From Thermoplasmata archaeon (lineage in GTDB: Archaea > Thermoplasmatota > E2 > DHVEG-1), in assembly GCA_020054495.1 (NCBI GenBank), contig JAHWGK010000004.1, positions 26,912 to 90,911 on the forward strand: DNA of 64,000 nt, written 5' to 3'. Under the pieces are notes generated by a model. It saw only the letters and a list, made by a program, of their open reading frames with translations, did not search any database and was not told where the DNA came from. A program made the translations under genes and the position numbers. How positions within the stretch are numbered: the first letter of the stretch is position 1; every line of letters starts with the position of its first letter. Positions 39,717 through 48,918 of this stretch are shown piece by piece.

Positions 39717-41627
39717 CTAAGAAACTGGAGTTGCTAGTAAATCACGTTCTGTTTTTTCTTTTTTCAAACTCCCATAAACCTTGCTATAACTTAATGGTAG
39801 AGATAAATACAGATCCTCTTCCTTGAAAACAATACCTGTTTCTTCAAAGTTGTTTAAAATGTTTTTCAAGTCGGTATCTGAGATATTTGAAAATATCTCT
39901 TGCAACTCTTGATGGGAGATTACATCAATGCAAGATAAAAAGATATCTCGCTCTAGTTGATTAAGCATATAAATCATTACATTTTCACGGTTTCGAACAT
40001 CAATAATTTTTAAGAAAGTTTTACCATCAACATAATAAAATACTAGTTGATCAAAGATTGTTTTCCTTTTCAAACCCTCGATTGCTCGCTGTTCAAGTTC
40101 AGTTTCCCATTCTTTTACTAGTTGTTTCCAGTTGTTTTCCTTATGTTGTTGTTTTCTTTTAAACTGGCTAAAAAAACAAAAATTGTGCTCTAATATTTCA
40201 GGAGGATACATGATTGTGTCAATAATTTTAGGCTCAAGTTTTTCAATGTTAAATTTTTCATATTGTTCATATATTGGGCTTTCAAAACCTAAAATAAATT
40301 TACTAATTTGTGGCGGGTCAAGATATTGCTTAAAAAGTTTAATGGTTTGTTCAGTTTCTTCAAAATCTTTTGTTTCCTCATTAGGATAGTTTATAATAAT
40401 GTTATATACGTTTGAAATGCTATTTTCTTTACAGTATTTTAATGCAGCAATGTTATCAATGATTCTTACTCCTTTATTCATCTTTTTTATATAGTTGGAA
40501 CTAAAAGCCTCAATACCTATTTGAATATGATTAAAACCTGCTTTTTTTAATAATGAATAATCTTCACTTTTTAATTGTCCGGCTCTTGCTTCAACATAAA
40601 AATCAAAGTCTTTTTCAAGTTTCATGAGCTTCTCACAAAACCTATGGAAATCATGTTGCGGTAGTGTGTTTCCAATGATTTGAAATGATAATATTTTGTA
40701 TGTATCAGATAAAAAAGTTAGTTCTTCGATGAAACGTTCAACATTTTTTTCACGGTATTTTTTATGATATGCTTGAAGGTTACAAAATGTACATTTATTC
40801 CACCAGCAACCACGAGAAAATTCAATGGGAAGTCGTCCAAAAAGAGAATAGTATTGTTTTATTTCATCTGAAATATTGTTAAGATCTTGATAATATGATT
40901 GAAAATTGGGGACTGGAAGACTGTTTAGATCAATAAAATTATCATTTTTATTCCAAATAATCTCTTCTCCATTTCTAAATATTAACCCTGGAATTGATTT
41001 AATGTTACTATAATCAGATGCTAGAAGAAATAGTGGTTCTTCGCCCTCGCCTGAAACAATAAAATCTAGCCAATCAAATGTTTTCAAAATCTTTTTTCCA
41101 AGCTTGTTGATGGTTGTGCTGCCTCCAAATACAATAGTTTTTTCAGGATAAGTTTCCTTAATTTTTTTTGCAATTGCTAAAGATGGTAGAAATTGTCCAT
41201 AATTCAATGTAAAACCAATAATATTATATGGCTTCCAATCAACTTGGTTAAGAGCCCAAGTGAAAAAACTATCGGATTTTTCAACATATTTGTTAAAAGG
41301 AAAATCATTCAGAAATTCATCATTACCAATTATATTATCGTAAAAATATCTAAACTTTTCAACATTTTTTTCCCAATAATCTGGAAAAAGATATTTTGAA
41401 AACACCATCTGAGCAGTATAAGAGTCATTTGGGTTATTAATCAAATAATTATAATTATGCAATCCATAAAAATCAGCTGTTTTTAGATAAAGATGTTTCG
41501 TATTTATATTGATATCTCTTTCTTTTAAATATGACTCAAGTAAGGATAACTGTATTGATGGTATACTTGTTTCAGCAAAAGGCATAGCTACAAGTAATAC
41601 GGATTTTTCTTCGGTATGCATCCTCAT
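39717..41627 (-). CDS. B12-binding radical SAM protein resembling RiPP maturation radical SAM C-methyltransferases (RiPP maturation radical SAM protein 1-like)
   Basis: SIPSIQLSLLESYLKER, GFTLNYGQFLPSLAIAKKIKE, IVFGGSTT, VSGEGEEPL, LPIEFSRGCWWNKCTFCNLQAYHKKYREKNVERFIEEL, then ARAGQLKSEDYSLLKKAGFNHIQIGIEAFSS. Confidence 0.78.
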   Translation of the reverse strand: MRMHTEEKSVLLVAMPFAETSIPSIQLSLLESYLKERDININTKHLYLKTADFYGLHNYNYLINNPNDSYTAQMVFSKYLFPDYWEKNVEKFRYFYDNIIGNDEFLNDFPFNKYVEKSDSFFTWALNQVDWKPYNIIGFTLNYGQFLPSLAIAKKIKETYPEKTIVFGGSTTINKLGKKILKTFDWLDFIVSGEGEEPLFLLASDYSNIKSIPGLIFRNGEEIIWNKNDNFIDLNSLPVPNFQSYYQDLNNISDEIKQYYSLFGRLPIEFSRGCWWNKCTFCNLQAYHKKYREKNVERFIEELTFLSDTYKILSFQIIGNTLPQHDFHRFCEKLMKLEKDFDFYVEARAGQLKSEDYSLLKKAGFNHIQIGIEAFSSNYIKKMNKGVRIIDNIAALKYCKENSISNVYNIIINYPNEETKDFEETEQTIKLFKQYLDPPQISKFILGFESPIYEQYEKFNIEKLEPKIIDTIMYPPEILEHNFCFFSQFKRKQQHKENNWKQLVKEWETELEQRAIEGLKRKTIFDQLVFYYVDGKTFLKIIDVRNRENVMIYMLNQLERDIFLSCIDVISHQELQEIFSNISDTDLKNILNNFEETGIVFKEEDLYLSLPLSYSKVYGSLKKEKTERDLLATPVS

Positions 41628-41678
41628 CCTTATTTATTTCAATAAATTATGCGTTTAAATATTTAACTAAAAAGAGCA

Positions 41679-41690
41679 ATTTTGCAAAAT
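41679..41690. promoter_or_regulatory. Perfect palindrome ATTTTGCAAAAT in divergent promoter region
   Basis: 12-bp perfect palindrome between radical SAM and Lrp-like regulator; TTAAATATTTAA palindrome/TATA-like at 41655-41666. Confidence 0.45.
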
Positions 41691-41730
41691 ACTAAAATAT
41701 AGGAATATAGCTCTAGTTTTTGAAGTAAAG

Positions 41731-42708
41731 ATGGTAAAACTGGATTTGAAGGATAGGAAAATCCTCTATGAACTTGATTTAAATTGCAGGCAATCAAATT
41801 CACAAATTGGAAAAAAAGTAGGATTAAAAAGAGATGTTGTAGCTTATAGAATAAAAAAGCTTCAAGATGAAGGAATAATTAAAAATTTTTGGACATTTAT
41901 TGATACCTTTAAATTAGGATACAATGTATTCAGATTATACATAAATTTTCAATATATGACTTCAGAACTTAAAAAAGAGATTGTACAATATTTTGTTAAT
42001 TATAAGAACTCATGGGTAGTTATTTCTGTAAAAAGTGAAATTGATCTAGCTGTAGTTATTTGGGTTAAGGATATATTTGAATTTTATCAATTTTGGAACA
42101 AAACGCTTGATAAATATGAAGATAATTTTTCAAAATATTCCATTTCAATTTATACCCAGTCTATCGTTTATAAAAAATCATATTTACTGCCTGGAGAAGC
42201 AGAGAAATCTGATAGGATAATAAGCGATATGCACTGTGGCGGGATACCTGTTACAATAGATGAAACTGATTATAAATTATTAAATGAAATTGCTGAAAAT
42301 GCTCGTGTTCCCTTAATTGAACTTTCTGAGAAACTTGGATGCTCATCACAAAGTATAAATTATAGAATTAAGAATCTAGTTAAATCAGGCGTTATTAAGG
42401 GTTTTAGAGTAAACCTAGATCTTTCAAAATTAGATTTACATCATTATAAAGTCGATATTTATCTAAAAGATCATAAACTAAAGAACTCAATTTTGAAGTA
42501 TTTAGCGGATAAACCTTATGTAGAATACATGAATTTATCTATTGGTTGGTCAGATTTAGGACCTGAATTTGTTGTAAAAGATTTTGATGAATTAATGAAA
42601 ATTTTAGATGAAGTTAATAATAAATTTTCAGGCGTGATAAAAAGACAATCATATTTTATTACTGAAAAAATACATAAAATTCGTTGTTTGCCAGAACTAA
42701 CATTTTAA
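41731..42708 (+). CDS. Lrp/AsnC-like regulator with two HTH units
   Basis: LDLKDRKILYELDLNCRQSNSQIGKKVGLKRDVVAYRIKKLQDEGIIKNF and IDETDYKLLNEIAENARVPLIELSEKLGCSSQSINYRIKNLVKSGVIKGF. Confidence 0.85.
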   Translation: MVKLDLKDRKILYELDLNCRQSNSQIGKKVGLKRDVVAYRIKKLQDEGIIKNFWTFIDTFKLGYNVFRLYINFQYMTSELKKEIVQYFVNYKNSWVVISVKSEIDLAVVIWVKDIFEFYQFWNKTLDKYEDNFSKYSISIYTQSIVYKKSYLLPGEAEKSDRIISDMHCGGIPVTIDETDYKLLNEIAENARVPLIELSEKLGCSSQSINYRIKNLVKSGVIKGFRVNLDLSKLDLHHYKVDIYLKDHKLKNSILKYLADKPYVEYMNLSIGWSDLGPEFVVKDFDELMKILDEVNNKFSGVIKRQSYFITEKIHKIRCLPELTF

Positions 42709-42729
42709 AAAAATCATATTTACCTTATT

Positions 42730-42825
42730 TTAAAGACCAGCTGACATATACCAACCTGCAGCTGCTGCTATAGCACCCGCAACGGCTCCAGTTATTACCA
42801 TTTTTTCCATATTTTTTCCCACCAT
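42730..42825 (-). CDS. Candidate tiny peptide MVGKNMEKMVITGAVAGAIAAAAGWYMSAGL (or from MEKMV at 42810)
   Basis: 31-aa ORF; GGTGGG SD-like sequence 5' of the ATG at 42810; ends 22 nt from convergent regulator; TATA-like TTTAAATA at 42872-42879. Confidence 0.45.
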   Translation of the reverse strand: MVGKNMEKMVITGAVAGAIAAAAGWYMSAGL

Positions 42826-43042
42826 CCTTCATATCGTCATATCTTGACATGGTATATTTTCCCATTGATAGTATTTAAATCTATCGTGACAGAATACCAA
42901 AACGCAAAAAAGACACATTTAAATATGAAAAAATTTACTGTATAACCAAAAAATATTAATGACATATACTATTATAACCCAGATACTGGAACAAAAAATC
43001 TTAATTTACCTTCTCATTGGTTAATTACTTAAAAAAATGTTA

Positions 43043-43543
43043 TTATTTTTTTAGATCAAGTATTATTTCAGCAGCCCACTTTGCAGCATTGCCAGATACC
43101 GCTGGGCATTTGTCGACATGGGCTCCTGCTTTTTCAAACTCAGAATAATCCTTTGGGTCTAAAAGGTTAAATGTTCTTCCAAAAAGCTTCTTGTGAATAT
43201 CCTTGCATCTCATACATTCATATTCTTTATAAAACTTATCATAAAGTTTCTTTGAATACATAAAAACCCGTCTTTTTCGTTCACCTGTGCTAAAATCCTT
43301 ATATGTTCTTCCAGCGACAGATCCTATTGCAAGCAACCCTCCGACTAAAGCACCACAAGTTCCCTCGGTTGTAAGAGCAGTTCCACCTGCCATTGCATCA
43401 GCTGCTTGGATTGTATCAGGATTTCCTACATCAAGAACTTCATATATTGCAGCAAGAACACATTGTGGGCAGCTTCCACGTTCTGCTTCATACTTATATG
43501 CAAGGTGATAGACTTTTTCAAGAATTTTATCTCGTGAATCCAT
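43043..43543 (-). CDS. C_GCAxxG_C_C family redox-type protein
   Basis: CPQCVLAAIYEVL...AMAGGTALTTEGTCGALVGGLLAIG...CMRCKDIHKKLFG. Confidence 0.85.
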   Translation of the reverse strand: MDSRDKILEKVYHLAYKYEAERGSCPQCVLAAIYEVLDVGNPDTIQAADAMAGGTALTTEGTCGALVGGLLAIGSVAGRTYKDFSTGERKRRVFMYSKKLYDKFYKEYECMRCKDIHKKLFGRTFNLLDPKDYSEFEKAGAHVDKCPAVSGNAAKWAAEIILDLKK

Positions 43544-43570
43544 GCTATACCTCGATGTAAACAGATTTTT

Positions 43571-44335
43571 TTAGCCGTACATTTGAGTTGGAATTGGCGG
43601 TATCGATGGAGCTGTTGGTCTAGATTGTTTCATAAACTTCCTAATATTATCTTCTATTTGCTTTGCTTCTTTATACAACGGCTTTGGGTCAATTTTTATT
43701 TCGGGAAGCATAACGTCAATTTTTTTCAACAAATTCCCAGCAGCTCTTGAATCAGGATAAGACGCATGTGCCTCAGAAAGTAAACAAATAACATCACGTT
43801 GCATTAGAACACTCTCATATAGGAGAACACCTGTTACACCCGTGATCATACCCTCCTTTGTCTCCTCGATTTTATATTTCTTAAGAAAATTTTTCATCTT
43901 AGGATTACTCCCAACTCCATACACCTTGAAAACCTTTTTCTTAGCGCCTGTCGCATGTGTTCCTTCTAAAGAAGCAACAATCTTACATCCTTTTTCATCA
44001 GTCCATTGAAGGATACGATCAGCCAAAGGTTTTATAATGTTATATGGTGGCATAAATTCAGAGATTATCACTGCGAGCTGCTCACAGGTACCATCCGGTC
44101 CACATTTACGCTCTCCCGCATAAATTCGAACAGGTGGAGACGGTTTTGAATTATGTATAATTGTTACAGGCATAAACTCTTTTGAAACAATAGCTCCTAT
44201 CTCATCAAGTTTTAATGAGTCAATAATAAAATGACCTGCAATTGAACTAATCAATCCAACTGTTGGAAAAGCAACAACGCACAAACTATTGGATAAATCT
44301 ATTTCTTTATATTCAATTAATTCAATATCTTCCAT
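43571..44335 (-). CDS. PAC2 family protein (proteasome assembly chaperone-like, COG2047-type)
   Basis: VVAFPTVGLISSIAGHFIIDSLKLDEIGAI, RIYAGERKCGPDGTCEQLAVIISEF, VTGVLLYESV. Confidence 0.85.
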   Translation of the reverse strand: MEDIELIEYKEIDLSNSLCVVAFPTVGLISSIAGHFIIDSLKLDEIGAIVSKEFMPVTIIHNSKPSPPVRIYAGERKCGPDGTCEQLAVIISEFMPPYNIIKPLADRILQWTDEKGCKIVASLEGTHATGAKKKVFKVYGVGSNPKMKNFLKKYKIEETKEGMITGVTGVLLYESVLMQRDVICLLSEAHASYPDSRAAGNLLKKIDVMLPEIKIDPKPLYKEAKQIEDNIRKFMKQSRPTAPSIPPIPTQMYG

Positions 44336-44504
44336 AATACCCCGACTCTGATATCACCTTTTTCTACTTAAATAATATGGTAAAAAACAATTTATTGGAA
44401 GCAATAACTGACAAGTTTAGGATGCGTTAATGGCTAAAGACCACCTCTAAAAAATGAAAAAAACCATCTTAGGTACTTATCTAAAAGCAGCGGATAATAC
44501 CTTT

Positions 44505-44942
44505 TTAATATTCTACTTTGTCTCTTTGTCCAAATTTTTTGGTATAATCGAGAAAATAGCATACTTTTGGAGTTATTTTTATGATTATGTTATCTGGATC
44601 TGAAGGCATATTAGCCATAGATGAAAATTTTTGTTTTAGCATTTTTATCGCTTTTTCAGATTCTTCGTTATTAGATATAATTGTTGCTTTTCCTTCCATT
44701 TGGATAGATCTTATCTCATCGAGGTATTCAGTTTCGTCATGAATAGAGTATGCAACATTTGGATTTTCTTGTATGTTTTTTACTTTGCGAGTTTGGATAC
44801 TAGTAGAAACGTAAAGAGTGGGTCCTTTGTTTACATACGCAAGAGCATGGGTTAAAGGTTCACCTTTTTGTGTTGAAGTGGCTAAGGTTATAAACTTTTT
44901 CCTTGATAGATAATCAACAATTTGTTCTTTTATTTCATCCAT
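44505..44942 (-). CDS. Pyridoxamine 5'-phosphate oxidase-like FMN-binding protein
   Basis: FITLATSTQKGEPLTHALAYVNKGPTLYVSTSIQTRKVKNIQENPNVAYSI. Confidence 0.85.
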   Translation of the reverse strand: MDEIKEQIVDYLSRKKFITLATSTQKGEPLTHALAYVNKGPTLYVSTSIQTRKVKNIQENPNVAYSIHDETEYLDEIRSIQMEGKATIISNNEESEKAIKMLKQKFSSMANMPSDPDNIIIKITPKVCYFLDYTKKFGQRDKVEY

Positions 44943-45063
44943 TCAACAATTCCTCCCTCTATTATTAACATAACGTAGTAATTATTTTATTTATAAAGGT
45001 TTTGGAAGCAGTATTATGTAAGCTCTTCATCTATTTTCTTCTCCTTTACAAATCGTAATATTA

Positions 45064-45663
45064 TTAATGAACAATTAGCTTAAGTAACCCTGCTAGGTTA
45101 TTAACAATATAATCTCCATCGATATTTATTCCAACCACTTTGCAACCGGCTGCTTTTCCAGCTTTCACATCACTTTTGGTATCACCAATAAGCATAACCT
45201 CAGCAGGATTTACGTCTAATAAATTACAGGATTTTAACACAATTTCAGGGTCCGGCTTTGACATAGTTACATCATTGCTTGTCAATACGAATTCAAAATA
45301 TTTGTCAATATTAAATTTTTTTAGAACTTGAATAGCACTATCTTTTGGGGTATTTGTAATAAGAACTTTCCTATACATGTTTAACTTGTTGAGGGTGATT
45401 TTTGTGTCTGGATGTATCTTAACTTTGTCTAAATGCTTTTTATATTGATTATTACAAATTCTTCCAACTTCAAAAGATAGATTCATTTTTTTTAAATTAT
45501 CAAATAAATCATAACCCCAGTATTTTTTCAGAAACTCCTCCTTTGTAATCTCTGTGTAATTGAAAATCTTAAAAGCATCATTTAATGCAGCCAACCATGC
45601 ATCAAAAGAGTCAACGAGAACTCCATCTAAGTCAAACAAGATTGCATCGGGTTTTAATTTCAT
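45064..45663 (-). CDS. HAD-family hydrolase
   Basis: AILFDLDGVLVDSFDAW, LITNTPKDSA, SKPDPEIVLKSCNLL, MLIGDTKSDVKAGKAAGCKVVGI. Confidence 0.92.
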   Translation of the reverse strand: MKLKPDAILFDLDGVLVDSFDAWLAALNDAFKIFNYTEITKEEFLKKYWGYDLFDNLKKMNLSFEVGRICNNQYKKHLDKVKIHPDTKITLNKLNMYRKVLITNTPKDSAIQVLKKFNIDKYFEFVLTSNDVTMSKPDPEIVLKSCNLLDVNPAEVMLIGDTKSDVKAGKAAGCKVVGINIDGDYIVNNLAGLLKLIVH

Positions 45664-45746
45664 TTATTATCCACTTAATTTTGTTAGATTGAATATATTG
45701 CAGTGTAAAAACTTTATTTAAAGAGTAATACTTAAATAATATCGAT

Positions 45747-47090
45747 GTGATAATTTTTATGATGAGTTATTCATTTAAAAAAAACACTTTGCTTCCGATG
45801 ATATTTATATTATTACTAATAATTCTGCCGTCAACAAATATCGCTCAAAATGTTACAATCTTGTCTACCGACTCAAATGAAATAATCTCTCTGTTTTTCG
45901 ATCCAGATATAGTTATACCTGACCACTATCCAACAATTCAAGACGGAATCAACAATGCAGATCCTGGCTCCAAAATATTTGTTAGATCAGGAATCTATAA
46001 AGAAAACATCATAATTGATAAAGTAGGTATATATCTAAGAGGGGAAAACAAGTTAAATACAACTATTGACGGCGGAAAAATATCTAAAAATACAATAACA
46101 ATTAATTCACAAGACATTACAATTCAGGGATTTTCAATAATAAATGGACAGAATGCGGGAGAAGGTACCTGGGATACAGCTGGAATTAGAATTACTTCAT
46201 CTAATGTTACCATTAAAGATAATCTTATCATGTGGAATTTATTTGGAATCAATGTACTTGACATAGCACATAACCTTACTATTACTGATAATTCATTTAC
46301 TGATGATAGTATTTTGCTAGGAAATTACGAATACACCAACTTAAAGCTTACAAAAGAAAGTTTTCAACATAACATTACAAATAATACCGTTAATGGAAAA
46401 CCAATTTATTATTACAAAAATGAAGATAATTTTACTGTTCCTAATGATGCTGGTCAAATTATCTTAGCGAATTGTACTAATGCAAAAATCAAAGACACAT
46501 ATTTGACTCATGCAGATTTTCCAGTTATGCTTGGAGTTTGTTCTAATTGTATAATTGAAAATTTAACAGTGGATAATTCTAGAGGTGAAATTATTCTGTT
46601 TAAATCTAACAACTGCACGATTCAGAATAATACTATATCAAATCTCATATTTGGTATTTGCATTGATTACAAATCCGAAAATAATATCGTTCAATATAAT
46701 GAAGTAAAAAATAGCTCTGGTGGAATAGTTGTTATGACCTCCTCAAGAAACAATACTGTTTACAAAAATATAGTTTGTCATAATAGAAATGGTATTGTTC
46801 TGTTAAATAAAACCTATGATAATCTAATACTTGACAACAAAATTTGCCATAACACAAATGGAATAAAACTTGCAATGTCTCCATTTAATAATAAAATCAA
46901 CAGTAATATAATAAAAAAATGTCAATTTTTAGCTGTTTCAATGGGTCAGTCAAAAAATAACTGGGATAATAATTATTGGAATCGGCCAAGAATATTTCCA
47001 AAACTTATTTTTGCTTATATATTAGTTGGACAAACACGTATCCCATATTTTATTGCAGATATTGATTGGCATCCCGCGCGAAAATTGTAA
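45747..47090 (+). CDS. Secreted right-handed beta-helix (NosD-like) repeat protein
   Basis: Signal peptide; YPTIQDGINNADPGSKIFVRSGIYKENIIIDK; repeated NxTIxxNxI blocks. Confidence 0.87.
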   Translation: MIIFMMSYSFKKNTLLPMIFILLLIILPSTNIAQNVTILSTDSNEIISLFFDPDIVIPDHYPTIQDGINNADPGSKIFVRSGIYKENIIIDKVGIYLRGENKLNTTIDGGKISKNTITINSQDITIQGFSIINGQNAGEGTWDTAGIRITSSNVTIKDNLIMWNLFGINVLDIAHNLTITDNSFTDDSILLGNYEYTNLKLTKESFQHNITNNTVNGKPIYYYKNEDNFTVPNDAGQIILANCTNAKIKDTYLTHADFPVMLGVCSNCIIENLTVDNSRGEIILFKSNNCTIQNNTISNLIFGICIDYKSENNIVQYNEVKNSSGGIVVMTSSRNNTVYKNIVCHNRNGIVLLNKTYDNLILDNKICHNTNGIKLAMSPFNNKINSNIIKKCQFLAVSMGQSKNNWDNNYWNRPRIFPKLIFAYILVGQTRIPYFIADIDWHPARKL

Positions 47091-47107
47091 TATTGCATAG
47101 TTTTTAA

Positions 47108-47545
47108 ATGTTACAAGCTATAATCATTATGATGGTTTCTATGAAAGAGTTGAAGGTTGTCTCAAGAAGAAGAAATGAAATGATAGATATTACAAGTGAT
47201 GTTCAGAAAATTGTTAATGAAGAAAATATACAAAATGGACATGTTGTTGTTTATGTTCCACATACAACAGCAGGTATTACAATAAATGAAGGAGCTGATC
47301 CAAGTGTACAAAGAGATATAATCGAAACATTGAAAAAATTAATACCTGAATCTGGTGGTTATCATCATATTGAGGGAAACAGTGATGCACATATAAAGGC
47401 AAGTATAATGGGCTCATCAGTAACTGTCATTGTTGAAAATAATAGACTTGTTTTAGGTACATGGCAACATATTTTCTTTTATGAAGGAGATGGACCAAGA
47501 AATAGAAGAGTAAATGTGGAAATTACATCAAAAATTACTAAATAA
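47108..47545 (+). CDS. YjbQ-family protein (secondary thiamine-phosphate synthase-like, COG0432)
   Basis: VVVYVPHTTAGITINEGADPSVQRDI, YHHIEGNSDAHIKASIMGSS, LGTWQHIFFYEGDGPRNRRV. Start may be an internal Met. Confidence 0.93.
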   Translation: MLQAIIIMMVSMKELKVVSRRRNEMIDITSDVQKIVNEENIQNGHVVVYVPHTTAGITINEGADPSVQRDIIETLKKLIPESGGYHHIEGNSDAHIKASIMGSSVTVIVENNRLVLGTWQHIFFYEGDGPRNRRVNVEITSKITK

Positions 47546-47578
47546 AAAAAGAAAATTTTGAGGATTTTTTTATTAAAT

Positions 47579-48178
47579 TTATGAATAGGTTATTTTATCA
47601 TAAAATCCGACAAAGCCAAAACTGGCTGGCCAATAGAATTTCCTAAATAATGGAGCCAATAAATTAAAAGCTCTGACTCTAAAGAAAATAAAAAAACCAG
47701 TCATATTTTCAATAGTCACAGTATGTGGTTCATTTCCAATGGAAGTCCAATCTGTCATATTATACATGCCATTCTCATCTACAGTTACTGTGTAATTTAT
47801 TGAAAAATATGAAAATCTTGAGTTATTTCTTACATTTCGTTTGAATTCAACTGTAAAACTTAGATTTTCAACAAATATTGGAACATTTCGAAGAATGGCC
47901 ATAGGTCTTAATAATTTTCTACTGAGGTAGCGATTAATTAAATTCATCTGACCGGCTGATCCATTTAACAGTTCTACATTAGTAAATGTCTTTAAAACGG
48001 GTCCAGAAATTATACCGGTATTTTCAGAATAATTAACATCATAAGATTCGAGGAATTCTTCAACATATGGTTTTAATTCTGGATATTCATCTAGAAATGA
48101 AGGCACTCCCATTGCAGGGATTACACCTACTGTTATTATGGACATACAAAAAATTACTCCAATTATTTTTTTATTCAT
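47579..48178 (-). CDS. Secreted hypothetical protein
   Basis: Signal peptide MNKKIIGVIFCMSIITVGVIPAMG; N-glycosylation sequons. Confidence 0.65.
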   Translation of the reverse strand: MNKKIIGVIFCMSIITVGVIPAMGVPSFLDEYPELKPYVEEFLESYDVNYSENTGIISGPVLKTFTNVELLNGSAGQMNLINRYLSRKLLRPMAILRNVPIFVENLSFTVEFKRNVRNNSRFSYFSINYTVTVDENGMYNMTDWTSIGNEPHTVTIENMTGFFIFFRVRAFNLLAPLFRKFYWPASFGFVGFYDKITYS

Positions 48179-48346
48179 ATCAATCTCACATCCTTTCGTT
48201 TTTATATTTCAAATTGTTTTAAAGTATATAAATATATAGTTCTTTTGTAGCATTTAATTATTGTAATCCCATCATTTTGTAATTAATACCCGTATACCAA
48301 AATTTACCGCATAATAATTTAATATTCTATTCTATTACCTACTCAA

Positions 48347-48895
48347 ATGCTATATTATATTCATGGCTATATGTCTGATCCAACTAGCACAAAGGGTACA
48401 CTTTTCAAAAAAACGCTAAATGCAATAGCAATAAAATATAGAGATTGTGAACCAGAAAACCTCGTAATTACTGATTGCCTTAAACGCATCAAAAAAGAAA
48501 TTGAAAATGATAAAAATGCTATTCTAATTGGGTCATCTCTTGGAGGTTTTCTGTCTGCAAAAACTGCTTTAGAAAATCCTAATGTTCAAAAAATAATACT
48601 ACTTAATCCAGCGATAATTCCTCCTTCAGTTGATATAACAAAAATACAAGATATGCCTCAAAGTATACTTTCTGAAATGCAAGACATTAGACTTTTTGAA
48701 GAAAAAATGGATACAGATGTCATTATTCTTGCTGGGACAAGAGATAACGTTGTTCCATCAGATTGGATCCTTGAATTTGCGAGAGCACAACAGGCCACTA
48801 TAAGATTTTTAGATGATGATCATAGTTTTACATTAAATATGAATCAGCTTCCTGATATAATTACGTCTATTTTACACAAAAACATTAAGAAATGA
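48347..48895 (+). CDS. YqiA/YcfP-like alpha/beta-fold esterase
   Basis: YIHGYMSDPTSTKGTLFK, AILIGSSLGGFLSAKTALE, ILAGTRDNVVPSDW, DDDHSF. Confidence 0.85.
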   Translation: MLYYIHGYMSDPTSTKGTLFKKTLNAIAIKYRDCEPENLVITDCLKRIKKEIENDKNAILIGSSLGGFLSAKTALENPNVQKIILLNPAIIPPSVDITKIQDMPQSILSEMQDIRLFEEKMDTDVIILAGTRDNVVPSDWILEFARAQQATIRFLDDDHSFTLNMNQLPDIITSILHKNIKK

Positions 48896-48918
48896 AGTAC
48901 ATTACCCTGTGAATCAAT

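Noticed and set aside
42943-43032. Short coding-like stretch NDIYYYNPDTGTKNLNLPSHWLIT* upstream of the C_GCAxxG_C_C gene
   Set aside because: No start codon and under 30 codons; could be a gene remnant but unsupported.
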